Assembly: GCF_003254395.2 (NCBI RefSeq)
Contig: NC_037646.1
Span: 10,260,381 to 10,324,380, forward strand
Direction of reading: 5' to 3'
Source: Apis mellifera
Lineage: Eukaryota > Arthropoda > Insecta > Hymenoptera > Apidae
DNA length: 64,000 bases
Part shown: piece by piece, positions 51,301 through 62,237 of the stretch
Position numbering within the stretch: position 1 is the stretch's first letter
How the letters are laid out: each line of letters opens with the position of its first letter
Program-made: the position numbers and the translations under genes
Notes under the pieces: generated by a model
The model's database searches: none
Told to the model about the DNA's origin: nothing
What the model saw: the letters and a program-made list of their open reading frames with translations, nothing else

Positions 51301-54300
51301 ACACATTTTAACACTTTCTACCGCGACCTCAACAATATTTTCGTTACCTTATTTCTCGAACGCGATTAAAATTCTTCCAATAGCCGTTTTCGTTAAAAAG
51401 GAAACGTTGAACGAAACGTTCGATGATAACGAAGAAGATTATACTGCGTAATAAAAATGGAAACCTTAATAACGGAGCAAATTGGATGAAAAATAGCACT
51501 GGTACAAATTACAACTTTCAGTGCCGCGATTACACGATGACGACAGTGTGTATATAGGATAACCGTGGGTTAAAGGGAGGAGTGGAGAGGGAGAAAAAAA
51601 AATCATCCAGCACTTTTTACCCCACACTCTTCTCCCCGATCTTTGTCGGCTAATTAATTTAGTCCCTCTTTAGTCGAGGGAGCGAATCGTGTGCCGAGAA
51701 ATGGAAAATTTAAAAAGATATTAAAATTTTCTTCGTTACATAAGTGCCGTTAAAGAAACAAGCGATAGGTCGTGTAATTTTAACGGTGAAGATTTCAAAA
51801 ATTTTCTCGAATCCTCCAGATACTTGTAAAAGCTTAGAAGAACTATCAGATATATCCCTTTCTTGGAATAACTTCTTCCAACATCCTCTTGAATTAACAA
51901 CGAAATCGATATTATTAATCATCCAGTGAAAATCATTATTATGCATAATCAAAGTTGTATAATTTTTCGAAACTTCACTTAATTAATATCAAACAAAAAT
52001 ATTCATTTGTTAAGTATTCGTCATGTCTGATCACAGACGGGTTCAAACTACTGGACATAGCAAGAAAAGGAAAGTAGTACAAGTCGACATTGATCGGACT
52101 GTTGATCGCAGACAATCTCTTTCAATTAAGATCGCACGCCGTTCATCGTTATCGATCATATACAAAATCAAAAATAGCAAAAATCTAAAAAAATCGATTA
52201 TTATTTCAAAATTTTCAATTTACTCTTACATCACTGGAATTGGTAATACTTTGAAAAGATGGTGCGTTAGATGGAGTCGTAGACGTCACGTTGCCCAAAG
52301 GATGGAAATCCCTGGGTAAAACGCGATTTCGCAGAGGGAAGCGGTAAAGTGAAGAGTAAAGTGCTTCGATCGTGGCGCGTAACTCGCGTCGCGACATTAT
52401 CGTTGGGGCGCATTATAGGCGCGCACACACGCGTCGCTAAACTGTTTAATGCGAAACTCGCGAACGATCGTTTAAGCGGTCGGCGAGGGATTTTAGTACG
52501 CTGCACCGCGTTAATATCCAGCCCGGGACGTCTCGATTTTATCTGCTCGATATAGAGGGGATGGATATCGGTCAGCCTCTGAGAAATATTACGGAAGGAA
52601 CGGCGAAGAAAGTTCGAGATGACACGTAACGTGTCAAATCCGTGTTCGATTTGACACGATAAAGGAAAAGTAAATGAAATAAAACTCGTTTTTATTCATA
52701 TTCTTACGATTGAATTTGTCACTCTTTAATTTAGATCGAAAGAATTCGCAAGGAAGCGTATTTTTGCCGAGATCGTAGCGATTAATAATAACTCGACCTT
52801 CACGCGACTTTGAACAAGTCGATGGGAGGGGAAGAATAATTTCTGTTCGCGCGACAATAAGAGATTATAAATTTTTTGCACGCAGTTGGTTAATACGAAC
52901 TGAACATTATCGGATTATTGGAAATTTCCTAGAAATTAATTTGCGGTAATAAAACCGTACGTTTCCCCGGTCGCGACTTACAATAACTTTACAATCCTGT
53001 ATAATATCGTCGGTAATTAATTTTTGATATTTTAATTTTCTTCCATCGCGTTTTATTTCCTTTCCAAAATCCTTTCCATTATAATTCCTCCCCGGTAAAT
53101 CGTGTCATCGAATTCGCCACTTTCTCATGCATATTCCAAGAGGTACATCTTTAACGGTCACTTGGCCGCACGTCGCGTCGGTTCGCGTGGAATAAATTAT
53201 TTCTTCTTCCTCTATAAATTTCCCACCGTCATCGCTCCAACAAAATGTTAATTAGCATAAACGAAGGGAAATGTCATGTGTACAATTACTGCTTCGATCA
53301 AATGTGTACAAATGTTTTCCGCTGTGTTGCAAGAAGAGTTTCGATATATGCATTATGTTGTACATTTCTGTGCTGTGATTTTAATAGTTTAATTGCATCG
53401 AAATGTCGTTTTATTTTGATTCGTGTATCATCGATTCGAAAACAGGAGAAAGGAAACAACGAGTTGCAGTCGAAGATAAATAATTTTTAAAAAAATTTAG
53501 TAAAATTTTCAAAATTATTCCAATAATTGTTTCGAGATTGGATGGAATAAAAGTTTGCTTAAGGGTAAAAGAGATAAATGGAACAATTTTGATGAATCAA
53601 AACACGATTTTCGCGACATTCTTATAATCCATCAATTGGGAAATTCTTCTCATACTCTTACAGAGTTAACTTCACCTCGATCTTCATGGAACTATTACTT
53701 TCCATCATGGGGAAAGTTTGTGCAAACATGTCCAACTTCTCGCACACATTTCTCCCTCCGTAAAATTACATCCACCGTTTGTACATTCTTTCCTTTAATC
53801 TTCGATAAAATAATGTAAATTGATAAAAGGGTTTTAACAAAGTTGCGCATAAATTTGCACTTCAAGTCGTTATTCTTCGATTCGACCTTCGCATCAATCG
53901 TCATTACCTTCGTTATTCTTAATATTTCCGCGGAAATTTATTCAGAAAAATTACAGAAACGTGAAAAAAGTAAAGCTACTTTTTCTAACTTAAACTTTGA
54001 CAATTATCCAACAAACAACATAAATTTTAAGCACATTTACGAAAATGTGAAAATTAGGTTATGATAATCTTTTTCGCGAGAAAGTTCTAACATCTCCTAA
54101 ATTAATAAGAACAAATGGGATCGTAAAATGCATATAAATCGGTGCGTTAATGAAACGTAAGATAATAAGAGTGAAGAATTTATCTCTCCCCCGTTGTAGA
54201 GGATTGAAATTTATTCCGTCGCGTAAATAAAAAAGACAGTTAAATAAATACCGCGGAGGGATAGAAAGAATGGTTCCACGAGCAGCGCTCGTTTGACATC

Positions 54301-55106
54301 TCGCGTTGCTATGATTCGAACGGAAGTAGGTCATCCACTATCAAGGGATTCAGGACCTCTTTCGAAGAATTACTCTAAATTGTGTCAATTAAGTAATCGT
54401 ATTTTCGTTTGATTCGCACACGCGTCCATATTTGCGGAAACATTGAATGAAATTATCGTTAATTAGATCATAACTACAAGCACTACCGTATGAGCCCAAT
54501 CGACGAAAGGAATCGGAATGAATCGAATTCCTGCGGAGTAATCGAGTTATAAATTTCACAAAGGAATCGACCAGATAACCCGTCTACGGTAATACGAAAT
54601 GGATCAACGAGAATATTGATTTCGGAGTTTTAAATAAATATCGTGCAAAGGAAGCGTTGTTGTTCCTCGATCGACACCGCCAGAATCCTCTAGCGTGATT
54701 TCATCGAACTAGGATCCTAGTAATAAAAATTCTAGAGGTCACTAAAGCGATTTAAGTTAATACGAAAATAAAATTAATCTCTATTATTCCAACTGTTATT
54801 AATTAATCAATCGCAGAAATGAAAAGATCTAAATTGTTAACAAGATATGATGAAACAAACGGCTGTAATAAAGAGCTCGTATCATTTCTAATTTTACCCA
54901 GGCTCGAAATAACAGGCCGCGCGTCCACGTTACGTTCTCGAACGAAGGTTAAGGTTTTAAAACGCGACACGTTCGCACGCCATAAACGAAGGATCGATCG
55001 TATGCCCTGATGATATAACGAATCGTTTCACCGCCCACCCGATTTATCATCCATCCCTCGAATTCAACTTCCGCCGAGGAGAGAAAGAAATGGAAAATAG
55101 AGACTC
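45391..55106. other. Probable Dop3 intron, no further exon found
   Basis: This stretch directly follows the TM2 donor in minus-strand order, so it should be intron 2 of the receptor. I looked on the minus strand for an exon encoding TM3 with the DRY motif and saw none. It is AT-rich with purine-rich patches (49360-50200, with repeated TTC near 50110-50150). A 98-codon ATG frame at 52023-52319 is Arg/Lys-rich and of unknown status. Confidence 0.5.
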
Positions 55107-55108
55107 AC
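55107..55108 (-). other. 5' splice donor after TM2
   Basis: The minus strand reads TTG then GTGAGT, a near-perfect donor, exactly where the receptor homology stops. Reading on gives an unrelated tail of 14 residues and a stop. The cut falls between codons (phase 0), just after TM2. I recall vertebrate D2-type genes also having an intron near this point. Confidence 0.85.
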
Positions 55109-55849
55109 CAACACGTAGACGGCGAACGGCATTACGAGCACGGCGACGAGCAAATCGGCTACGGCCAGGCTCACGATGAAGTAATTGGTGACAGTTTGCA
55201 ACGCCCTCTCCCGAACCACGGCAAGTATAACCAAAACGTTGCCGAACAAGGTCAAACAGGGGACGATGACGAGGATCAGGGCCCACCAACTGTTGGCGTC
55301 CGTCTTTTCGTCAACGTCCGCCGCCGGCCCGCACTCACCCGCACTCACCACACCGGAAGACGCGATGGACGAGGTGCAGTTCACGGTTCCATTCAGATTC
55401 AGGTTGGCCCCGCCGTCGTAATAGGCCGTCAGATTAACGAATGCGCTGTAATTCAATCGATTGATGTAATCGTTCAGATCGTCGAACACGAACAGGTCCG
55501 ATATCCCCGTGTAATTCTCGGATCCAAGAGACGTGGGCGAGACGGACGAGAAGAAGGAGGAGGGGGAGGAGGGGGAGGGAGAGGAGGATCCACCGCCGGG
55601 GTAGGAGGGCGAGGTGGAGGTTATCGCCGCGGCGGAGTCGTTGAACCAGCCCAACTCGACACCGCCGCTCGACTCCTCGGGTCCCGAGAACAGGTCGTTC
55701 AACGAGCTCTCCTCCTCGTGGACGGTGTTGACCTTGGTCGCGTTCCCCGCGAGGGAGAGATCGGCCGCTCCGCGTCGCGCCCGCCGATCCAACGACAGGC
55801 TCCTCGCGATCGAGCCGAGCAGAGACTGGTCGCCCGTCTTCGTCCCCAT
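55109..55849 (-). CDS. Dop3: D2-like dopamine receptor, first coding exon (partial)
   Basis: This exon encodes the first 247 residues of a class A biogenic-amine GPCR. The family member named here is a plasma-membrane, Gi-coupled dopamine receptor that lowers cAMP. Residues 1-187 form a long extracellular N-terminus with seven N-glycosylation sequons (N36, N70, N112, N133, N139, N153, N157) and a Ser/Pro/Gly-rich stretch at about 77-110. TM1 is about 188-212, with the GN motif at N204. Loop 1 (RERALQTV) is 213-220. TM2 is about 222-246, with LAVAD and the sodium-site Asp at D232. The segment from LFGNVLVI to MPFAVYVL matches the D2-like subfamily better than D1-like, octopamine or tyramine receptors as I remember them. 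ATG 55849 is the first Met after an in-frame TAG at 55864-55862. The frame leaves the exon after TTG at a GTGAGT donor (55108), phase 0. The remaining exons (TM3-TM7) were not found in the window. Antisense frames here are GC-rich shadows. Confidence 0.88.
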
Positions 55850-55885
55850 TTCAACTGAACTCTATCCCACACCTGTCGATCTCGA

Positions 55886-55936
55886 TCACGAGATCTTGGA
55901 ACGAAGGGATGGCTCCTCTTGGATCTTGCCAAGCAT
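55886..55936 (-). promoter_or_regulatory. uORF 3 in the Dop3 leader (16 codons)
   Basis: This AUG-initiated frame reads MLGKIQEEPSLRSKIS and then TGA. It ends 36 nt before the receptor ATG, so a terminating ribosome could in principle re-initiate there, although 36 nt is short for efficient re-initiation. Confidence 0.4.
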
Positions 55937-55999
55937 GGTTACCCCGGCTGACTTTTAACGCTCCTTGGATTCTTACTGTGCGCTGTGTGGTGGCGTGGG

Positions 56000-56023
56000 T
56001 TATCCCTGCTCGAGAGATAACAT
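56000..56023 (-). promoter_or_regulatory. uORF 2 in the Dop3 leader (7 codons)
   Basis: This AUG-initiated frame reads MLSLEQG and then TAA, within the proposed leader. It is the second of three upstream AUGs, and none of them overlaps the receptor start. Confidence 0.35.
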
Positions 56024-56074
56024 TTCCCTCCGCGCACGCGAGGAGAAACGAGGTGCCGCGTCCTGACCGGCCTC

Positions 56075-56119
56075 TCACCAATCACCACGACCACCCCGAT
56101 ACGCTTGGCGGCGTATCAT
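56075..56119 (-). promoter_or_regulatory. uORF 1 in the Dop3 leader (14 codons)
   Basis: This AUG-initiated frame reads MIRRQAYRGGRGDW and then TGA. It lies wholly in the proposed leader, 22 nt after the acceptor. Short upstream ORFs commonly reduce or condition translation of the main ORF; that role here is inference. Confidence 0.4.
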
Positions 56120-56141
56120 TGAAATCCCTCGTCGAGCGTCT

Positions 56142-56143
56142 CT
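56142..56143 (-). other. 3' splice acceptor upstream of the Dop3 start
   Basis: The minus strand has a pyrimidine-rich run of about 27 nt (complement of 56144-56170) ending in CCAG. It is the best acceptor I see in the 500 nt upstream of the start codon. It implies at least one upstream non-coding exon. Confidence 0.55.
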
Positions 56144-59100
56144 GGAAAAAGAAAGGGAGGAAAATAAGTTTGCTTTGTGCAAACGATTTCTTTGTCTTTT
56201 TTCTCTTTCTTTCTTTCTTTCTTTCTTTCTTTTTTTTTTCTCTTCTTCTAAGATCATATCTGTATCTTCGTAAATCGTAAAGTAAATAGAGGTCGGCCGC
56301 GGATAACTCGATTCGTTTCGCGCTCGAGTTTCGTAATCGCTGATTCTATTTCTTTGCCGTAAAAAAAAAAACGGTGACGCGGAAATGAAGAGGTTGGAGG
56401 TTAAGGGAATTTAATTAAATGCAATCGTGGACGGTAACTAACGCGATGTAATGAGTTTCGAAGGATCTGGTTGGAACTGAATGGTTCAGATTAAATATTA
56501 AAGTAGCGGCCAGATAGCTGTTACGCGGAGATGAGGGAAGGAAGAGGTTCGAAGAGGAACGGAACGAGCTTGGATCGAGCAATCTCTCTCTCTCTGTCTC
56601 TCTCTCTCTCTCTACGAGATTTTTATTTACGAAGGATTATACGGATATAGATTCTGAATCTGATTTTCAATGAAGGGACGATAATTTCGATGTATGTAAT
56701 ACGTTTCCCCATAAATTTATCCGCGATATATATTAATTGTGAAATAATAAAAGGAGAAAAAATCTATATTGTTACGAAGATAGATAGAGAAAGAGGTTCT
56801 TCTATCCATTAAATTACAGTTTCTTCTGAATACAAAAATATCGAATTAGATTGTCTAACCGATTGCTCGAATAAAATGTTTTAGACAATCCATTCTCGCA
56901 AATCGAGCTAAACGAAGGCGACCACGCTTCTCGTGTTAAATTTAAACACAATGAAACACAAAGAAAATTGTTAGAATTGAATTACGAGGGACCAGTTTCC
57001 TCTGGGAAGAAACTCTAAAACGTTCCTCTTAAAAACGAGCACGACGATTCTCACGAAACGATCAGCGGCAATTGGCTCGTTCGAAAACGGAGTATAACGG
57101 AATCTCAGAATTAAAGGGAAACTTCTTCTCTCGAAGTTTTTTTTACGAAGCGGAGCGATTTTCTTTTCGAACGAATCGAAGCCACGCAGTCTTTGAGGGG
57201 AGGATTGATGGATGGACGGGCGTTATAGAGTTTCTCTCGGCTTCCAGCGCGGGAAGGAGGGGCGGCAGAAGAGGGATTTTTTGCCCGCTTGAGCGGGCCG
57301 TGGAGGAAGACTCTTTTTTTCTTTTCTTTTTTTTTTTCACAAAGACAGAAATCATTTCCTTGTCCCTCAGGACTCTCCATTTTCTCCGCTCTACATATAC
57401 TTAGCGAGCGAGACTCGAGAGTGATATTCAGCTAGATTTCGAGCTGTAAATTTCTCAAAGAGGAAATATTTCTCGCGACATATATTTATATCAAAAGAGA
57501 GCTAATACGGGTGTATATTAAACCTTCTTCTTTTCTCGTTGTCGTTTAAGGAAGACTGTTTAAGGAAACGTAAAAGTGGAGCTTTATCGTTATTTGCCAG
57601 TGTTCGTGTTGTTTAACGACGAAGGGAAAATATTTTTTCGAGGGGTAACTTGGTTTCGCGGGAAATTTTGCATTTTGTGGAATTTTGGAATTTCAAAGTG
57701 CAGAGAGGAATATCGAGCTTTCGAAAATATTTTGCGTTTGAATAAATGCATATTATATTAGTAGGGGATACGTAGAAAGTCGCTATGCGAAATAGTGGCG
57801 TAAAAACATTTGCATGATCTGAAAAATCTAGTTTATCTTAGCGTTATAAATAATTCAAATTTTTCGAAATTTCGTGTAGATTTATAAACGAAAGAACGGC
57901 GAAGAAGGATATTTGGAAAATATCTTTTTTCTCGCGACTTTTAATTGAAAAAAATTCGATGATGCGTGATAAATTTACCGAGAAATTTTATTAAAGAGAG
58001 AGGAAAAAAGAGTACACGTCAAAAATCGTATAATCTCGTATCAAAATTTTCTACGAACCAATCCGTCTCCTCTCGGAGAAATCTCTTCTCGATTTCAATG
58101 CTCCGCGATCAATTTTACAACGAGCAATTAAGTTTTAACAGTTAATGAAGGAACAATATGCATTTCCTTCGTTCCTTTCCTCGTCGACAATAAGACGACA
58201 TTTGAATATGTAAATGTATAGAACAACGTTATAATCCCGAGGCAAGTATGACAGAAAGGGGAAAATTTCGTTCTCAATGATAACCGACATTTTCCATTCT
58301 CATCTTCTCATCCCTTCCTTCTCCCTCTTTCTTTCTTTCTTTCTCTTTTTTACTTTCTTTCTCTCTTCGCGTTGTCCATACAATTATTTCTTATTACTCG
58401 ACGCATAAATCGGACACGGTTGGCTTTTTCAACTTGCGCTTGGACGCGATACGATTCAAATTTATCCGATGCATCGAGTTAAAATTTCATACCCGGGCAC
58501 GACAATGGTTAAATATTTCGATATGGTCGAGTGTATCGTGCAATTTATTCGAAAATGGAACGACGATTGTTTAACGCATACCACCGATGGAATATTAATT
58601 CGTTCCCAAGCATTAAATTGTATCGCAGTGTTGTGTGCAAAAAATTACACCCCGCTTCTCGGCTCTTTTCCATTAAAATGAAGTGCATCTATAAAATCCG
58701 ATTATTCGAAGTTATTTATTGAAAACAGTGTGAAAGAAAGAGAGAGAGAGAGAATGAGATGTGTGTGTGTGTGCGCAAATAGTTTACAGGTTCGAAGGCA
58801 CCAAGTGGTAAGATTGCGAGGCGAGGTATCGAATCAGCCTGAGTGTTTTTCCGACTCTTTCTTTTATTTCAATTTCAATTCACGGCAGACTATTGCTTCG
58901 ATAAACAATTCTTCGCTTATGAATAATAAATTTGGGAAATATATTAAATCCCACTTTCTTTGTTATGTTATGCTAATATGCTAATATGATATCCTCATCG
59001 GGGATTAATTCAGAAATTTCTATCGGGAGAGATTCATCCCAGAAAAGGATAATTAGATTTAGATCTGGGTCAATTAATACCTGTCAAAGCCCACCCGCTT

Positions 59101-61903
59101 TGTTTCCTTTTAATAAATTTCGTGGGGGGAAAAAAAAAAAGAAATTTCGAAATATATATATATCGTGTGAAAAAATTATATAAAATGAAAGCGAACGGAT
59201 AAAAAAAAAAATTCAGAGTGCAAGTTATTATTGTTGTATGATTTCACGCAACAACAACAATCGTTGCCACGAATACGAGAAATAATAAAGCGGAGGAAAA
59301 TATTTTTATGCTCCGCTCTCTTAGCCCGATACAAAAGGGGAAAGAGAAATCTGGGGAAGCGAATAGCGTTATTCGTAGAATTATTCACTTCGACGTTGAT
59401 GCAAACGTCGGGCTATTTACCGTTTTTTTCTTCTTCTTTTTTTTATATACTTTTGCGTGAAAAAAGAAAAAAAACAATATTACGCCAACAAATTAATCTA
59501 GCAGAAAGAATTTCATAAAAATCAAGGCATTATTTATTCGCGATAATATCCGTACTCCGTACGTAACTTTTGAAACGGGGGTAAATAGAAATTTTCCGAT
59601 GGACCGTGTTTTTAATCCAAACGTTTCTACGTCCCGTTCTTTTTTTTTTTCTTTCTTCTCTACGGTATGAAATTTTTGCGGTCATATTAATCGAACGAAT
59701 ACGCGGTCTAAAATGAAAATTTAAACTTAAACGTTGCCAACGAATACCGCAGTAATGATATCACGGTTAAATTTCAAAAAAAAAAAAAAAAAAGATCGAT
59801 CATACTTCACGAAAAGCTTAAACGAACGCGCTCGCAACGTTTCGCTAACGTTCTTCGAAACGCTATTTATTTGTGACACACATCTCTTACTATCTCGTAC
59901 GTTTCGTTGATTATTAAGAAAAAAAGAAAAAAAGAAATTATTTTGAAACGAAGAATGGAAAATTACGCTCGAAGGAGAGATATTCACGATTGACGACGGA
60001 AAGGAGAGATACAATACACGCGATCTCTCATGGAAGATGGAGGATAGCTTTTCTATCTTGTAAGAAATTAAATTCTTAGCGACGCCTAAGATTGATTGTT
60101 CTTACGGTTTACCTGCTCGAAAGAGTACCCGCGCAAGTACGATGCATCACTTGGGAGGAGAGGGAGAGGAAAAAGATGATCCCCAAACCTGTTAACCTTG
60201 GCTTAGATTAATTAGAGAAATGATGTTATAATTAATTACCCGCAATTGACAAGAAACGGAGACGCTCCTCCCCATCCTGTCCTCAGTAAGTAGAGCGGAA
60301 TTTCTTGTATCTGAGAAATTCTATTGTTCAAATTGTTCCCTCGATACGATATATATCTTGGCTATTTTTGTAACGGATATTTTATCTTAATGAAAATATG
60401 TCGTTTTCTTTTTAACGTTTGTCTCAAGGATCTTTTTTGAAATTAATAGAGACTTTGATAGATCACGAGATGACACGATAGATACGATACGAAGTTTGAA
60501 TTGAAATGTAAAGTTTTTGAAACATTTTTTTCTTTTTTTTCTGTTAATTTAATTAAAACGAAAATCAGGAAAATCAGAAAAATTTTCTAAATTATGGGAA
60601 ATACGCGTTGCAATAGATTAAATTTAAAAACAGGGAAAAATAATCTAATCGGCTTGTAACACGATTTCACGATATTAGTGTAATTGGTATCTCTTGATTC
60701 TCCAATGTTGAAGCAACACGTTCTTGCAATATTTGAGAACAGTTATTAGGGTATAATCGGTTTATACGTATAGGATATCTGTATCGCGTTAAGTGGTGAA
60801 AGTACGCGTTAAAGCTGATAACGGAATGGACTGTGATAAATAGATCTTTGCGTTGAGATTTTGCAGTGCATTTTCATAAACATATTTAAAAAAAATGGAA
60901 TTAAAACAACGATGTTCTTAGAAAAAGATTTCTTAAAGATTTCTTATTTCGAAAATTAAAAAAAGAAAGAAAAGAAAGATGAAAGAAATCGTAGCTTTAT
61001 AAATTTTCGATTGATCCGTTAATAAGAAAATTAATTAAAATAGTTGGCTCCATATTTTACAAGTTTTATACAAATAAAATATTCGCATCAAAATTCTCCA
61101 TTATTCTCGGTTGCCGTCCCTTCGTTCGTTCGTGAGATTTCAAAATAAGAGAGTTAATTCGAAACGATCTCGAGCCACGAGATTGCACAAATATCTCCAA
61201 TCTTAATACGCGTTATTCGACCCTTATCTTCCACCGACCGAATACAAGATTAATGTTGACGCCACGGAAATTACAGTAAACAGTAGTATCTTGTCCGGGA
61301 TCGACATTAAAAATAAGTTTCTCACTCCTCTTCGAACCTCGTAATTTTCGAAACCCGATATCAAAGAGTTAATCACGCGAGATAATCTTAAATATTCATC
61401 CCTCACTTGCCGCAGATTATTATAGGGAAAGAAAAAAAAAAGGGAATTATTAACTTTACCCACGAGCTAGAGTACGCAATTTTCCAGAGCAAAGTATGCT
61501 GATTATCACGTATGCCCTTAATGCATGAAAATAAACGAAAAGTTACACAGATATTCCGTATGCTCTAACCACTACCCCCTCTCTCCCCCTTTATTTATTT
61601 TTCTCGGTTAGAAACTATCTTTAATCATCGACCACCTTTCGTCGAAACCTTCGAAACGAGGTTTCCCTTCTTCCCCTGTCGAATCGAGTTTTAATAATTA
61701 ATAACGATCTAACGTCCCTACTTAGCAATTCAAATCGTGTACTCTTTCGTGTCCCACACCCTTGACACCGGCACAACCGTTTCTCGGTCAAGAGAACGAT
61801 TTAGCGAATCGACACGCGCGCGCGTCCGCCATCCCATTGGAGGGGGAGGGGGGAAAAAAAAAAAGAGAAATCTAGCGGCGATTAAACCGCGGTGATTACT
61901 CAC
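56144..61903 (-). other. Putative first intron of Dop3, no gene recognised
   Basis: This AT-rich stretch has no convincing coding exon. It contains CT/GA microsatellites (around 56190-56245, 56581-56612 and 58739-58755), GT runs near 58760 and poly-A/T tracts (near 59642 and 59776). Open frames here are short and rich in F, K or S. It is assigned as intron only because a strong donor (61903) and a strong acceptor (56142) bracket it on the minus strand. Confidence 0.35.
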
Positions 61904-61934
61904 CATTGATCACACCTATGACACTTTGGCAACG

Positions 61935-61948
61935 GTCGTCATAGCAAC
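61935..61948 (+). promoter_or_regulatory. X-box-like motif (RFX/DAF-19 type)
   Basis: The 14-mer GTCGTCATAGCAAC fits the consensus GTHNYYATRRNAAC at every position. A second half-site, GGCAAC, lies just upstream at 61929-61934. RFX factors bind such sites in promoters of ciliary and neuronal genes. A rough count suggests about 0.4 chance matches in a window this size, so location rather than sequence is the main support. Confidence 0.35.
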
Positions 61949-62106
61949 CATCGCTTCATCCGTGACTGTCCATCTTCTTTGAATTTTTAATCGTTCCCTC
62001 GATCGATCGATTCACTCTCCTCCCTCTCCGTAGAACGTGTAGAGGAACGTCCTTCGCCGGCCACGCAGGATCGACGACACGCGGCAACACGAATTCGCGG
62101 AGGGAA

Positions 62107-62122
62107 CACGTGGGAACACGTG
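62107..62122 (+). promoter_or_regulatory. Two CACGTG E-boxes with 10-bp phasing
   Basis: CACGTG occurs at 62107-62112 and again at 62117-62122, each preceded by GGAA or GGGAA, so the sites fall on the same face of the helix. CACGTG is bound by bHLH factors such as CLOCK/CYCLE, Myc/Max, USF or Hairy-type repressors. The pair sits about 200 bp upstream (in minus-strand terms) of the candidate exon-1 donor. Confidence 0.4.
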
Positions 62123-62220
62123 TTGTGGAACGAGCCGTGGAGAGAGAGAGATTCCAAGATTTAAAACGTAAATCCGTTTATTTAGAATGGTCGGAGAATT
62201 TGCTCCGTGGTGTCACGTTG

Positions 62221-62237
62221 TTGGCTCCGTGAGCCAA
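62221..62237. repeat. Perfect short inverted repeat TTGGCTC-CGT-GAGCCAA
   Basis: Seven-base arms are separated by three bases. It resembles an NF-I palindrome, but the half-site gap is seven rather than five, so I do not call it NF-I. It lies in the CpG-rich flank upstream of the receptor. Confidence 0.45.

Larger units (their letters stand above)
55109..56141 (-). other. Dop3: Exon carrying the Dop3 start codon (leader plus coding)
   Basis: The proposed exon boundaries come from the splice signals. On the minus strand a long pyrimidine tract ends in TTTTTCCAG at 56143-56142, an excellent 3' acceptor, so the exon would begin at 56141. It ends before GTGAGT at 55108. This gives 292 nt of leader (56141-55850) and 741 nt of coding sequence. 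The exon is much richer in G+C than its flanks. The acceptor and donor are visible in the sequence; that they are used together is inference, and a transcription start inside this region would be an alternative. Confidence 0.6.
61904..62130 (-). other. Candidate non-coding first exon and core promoter of Dop3
   Basis: On the minus strand the segment ends in AATG followed by GTGAGTAAT, a strong splice donor at 61903-61902. The body is GC-balanced, rich in CpG and contains only short AUG frames (for example MDSHG then stop), as expected of a leader. It holds an X-box match and tandem E-boxes. The left end of the interval is the donor; the right end is only a guess, because I see no TATA box or clear initiator. 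It could instead be an intergenic regulatory island, or belong to an unseen plus-strand gene. Confidence 0.25.

Noticed and set aside
55196..55858. 220-codon plus-strand frame across the receptor exon
   Set aside because: It is antisense to a strongly recognised GPCR exon and is Gly/Arg-rich, as expected for a GC-rich shadow frame.
55851..56081. 76-codon upstream frame ending one base before the receptor ATG
   Set aside because: Its first codon is TTG, it contains no ATG, and an in-frame stop lies directly upstream, so it is not an AUG-initiated uORF.
62221..62237. NF-I site call for the TTGGC/GCCAA palindrome
   Set aside because: The gap between half-sites is seven bases instead of the five expected for NF-I.
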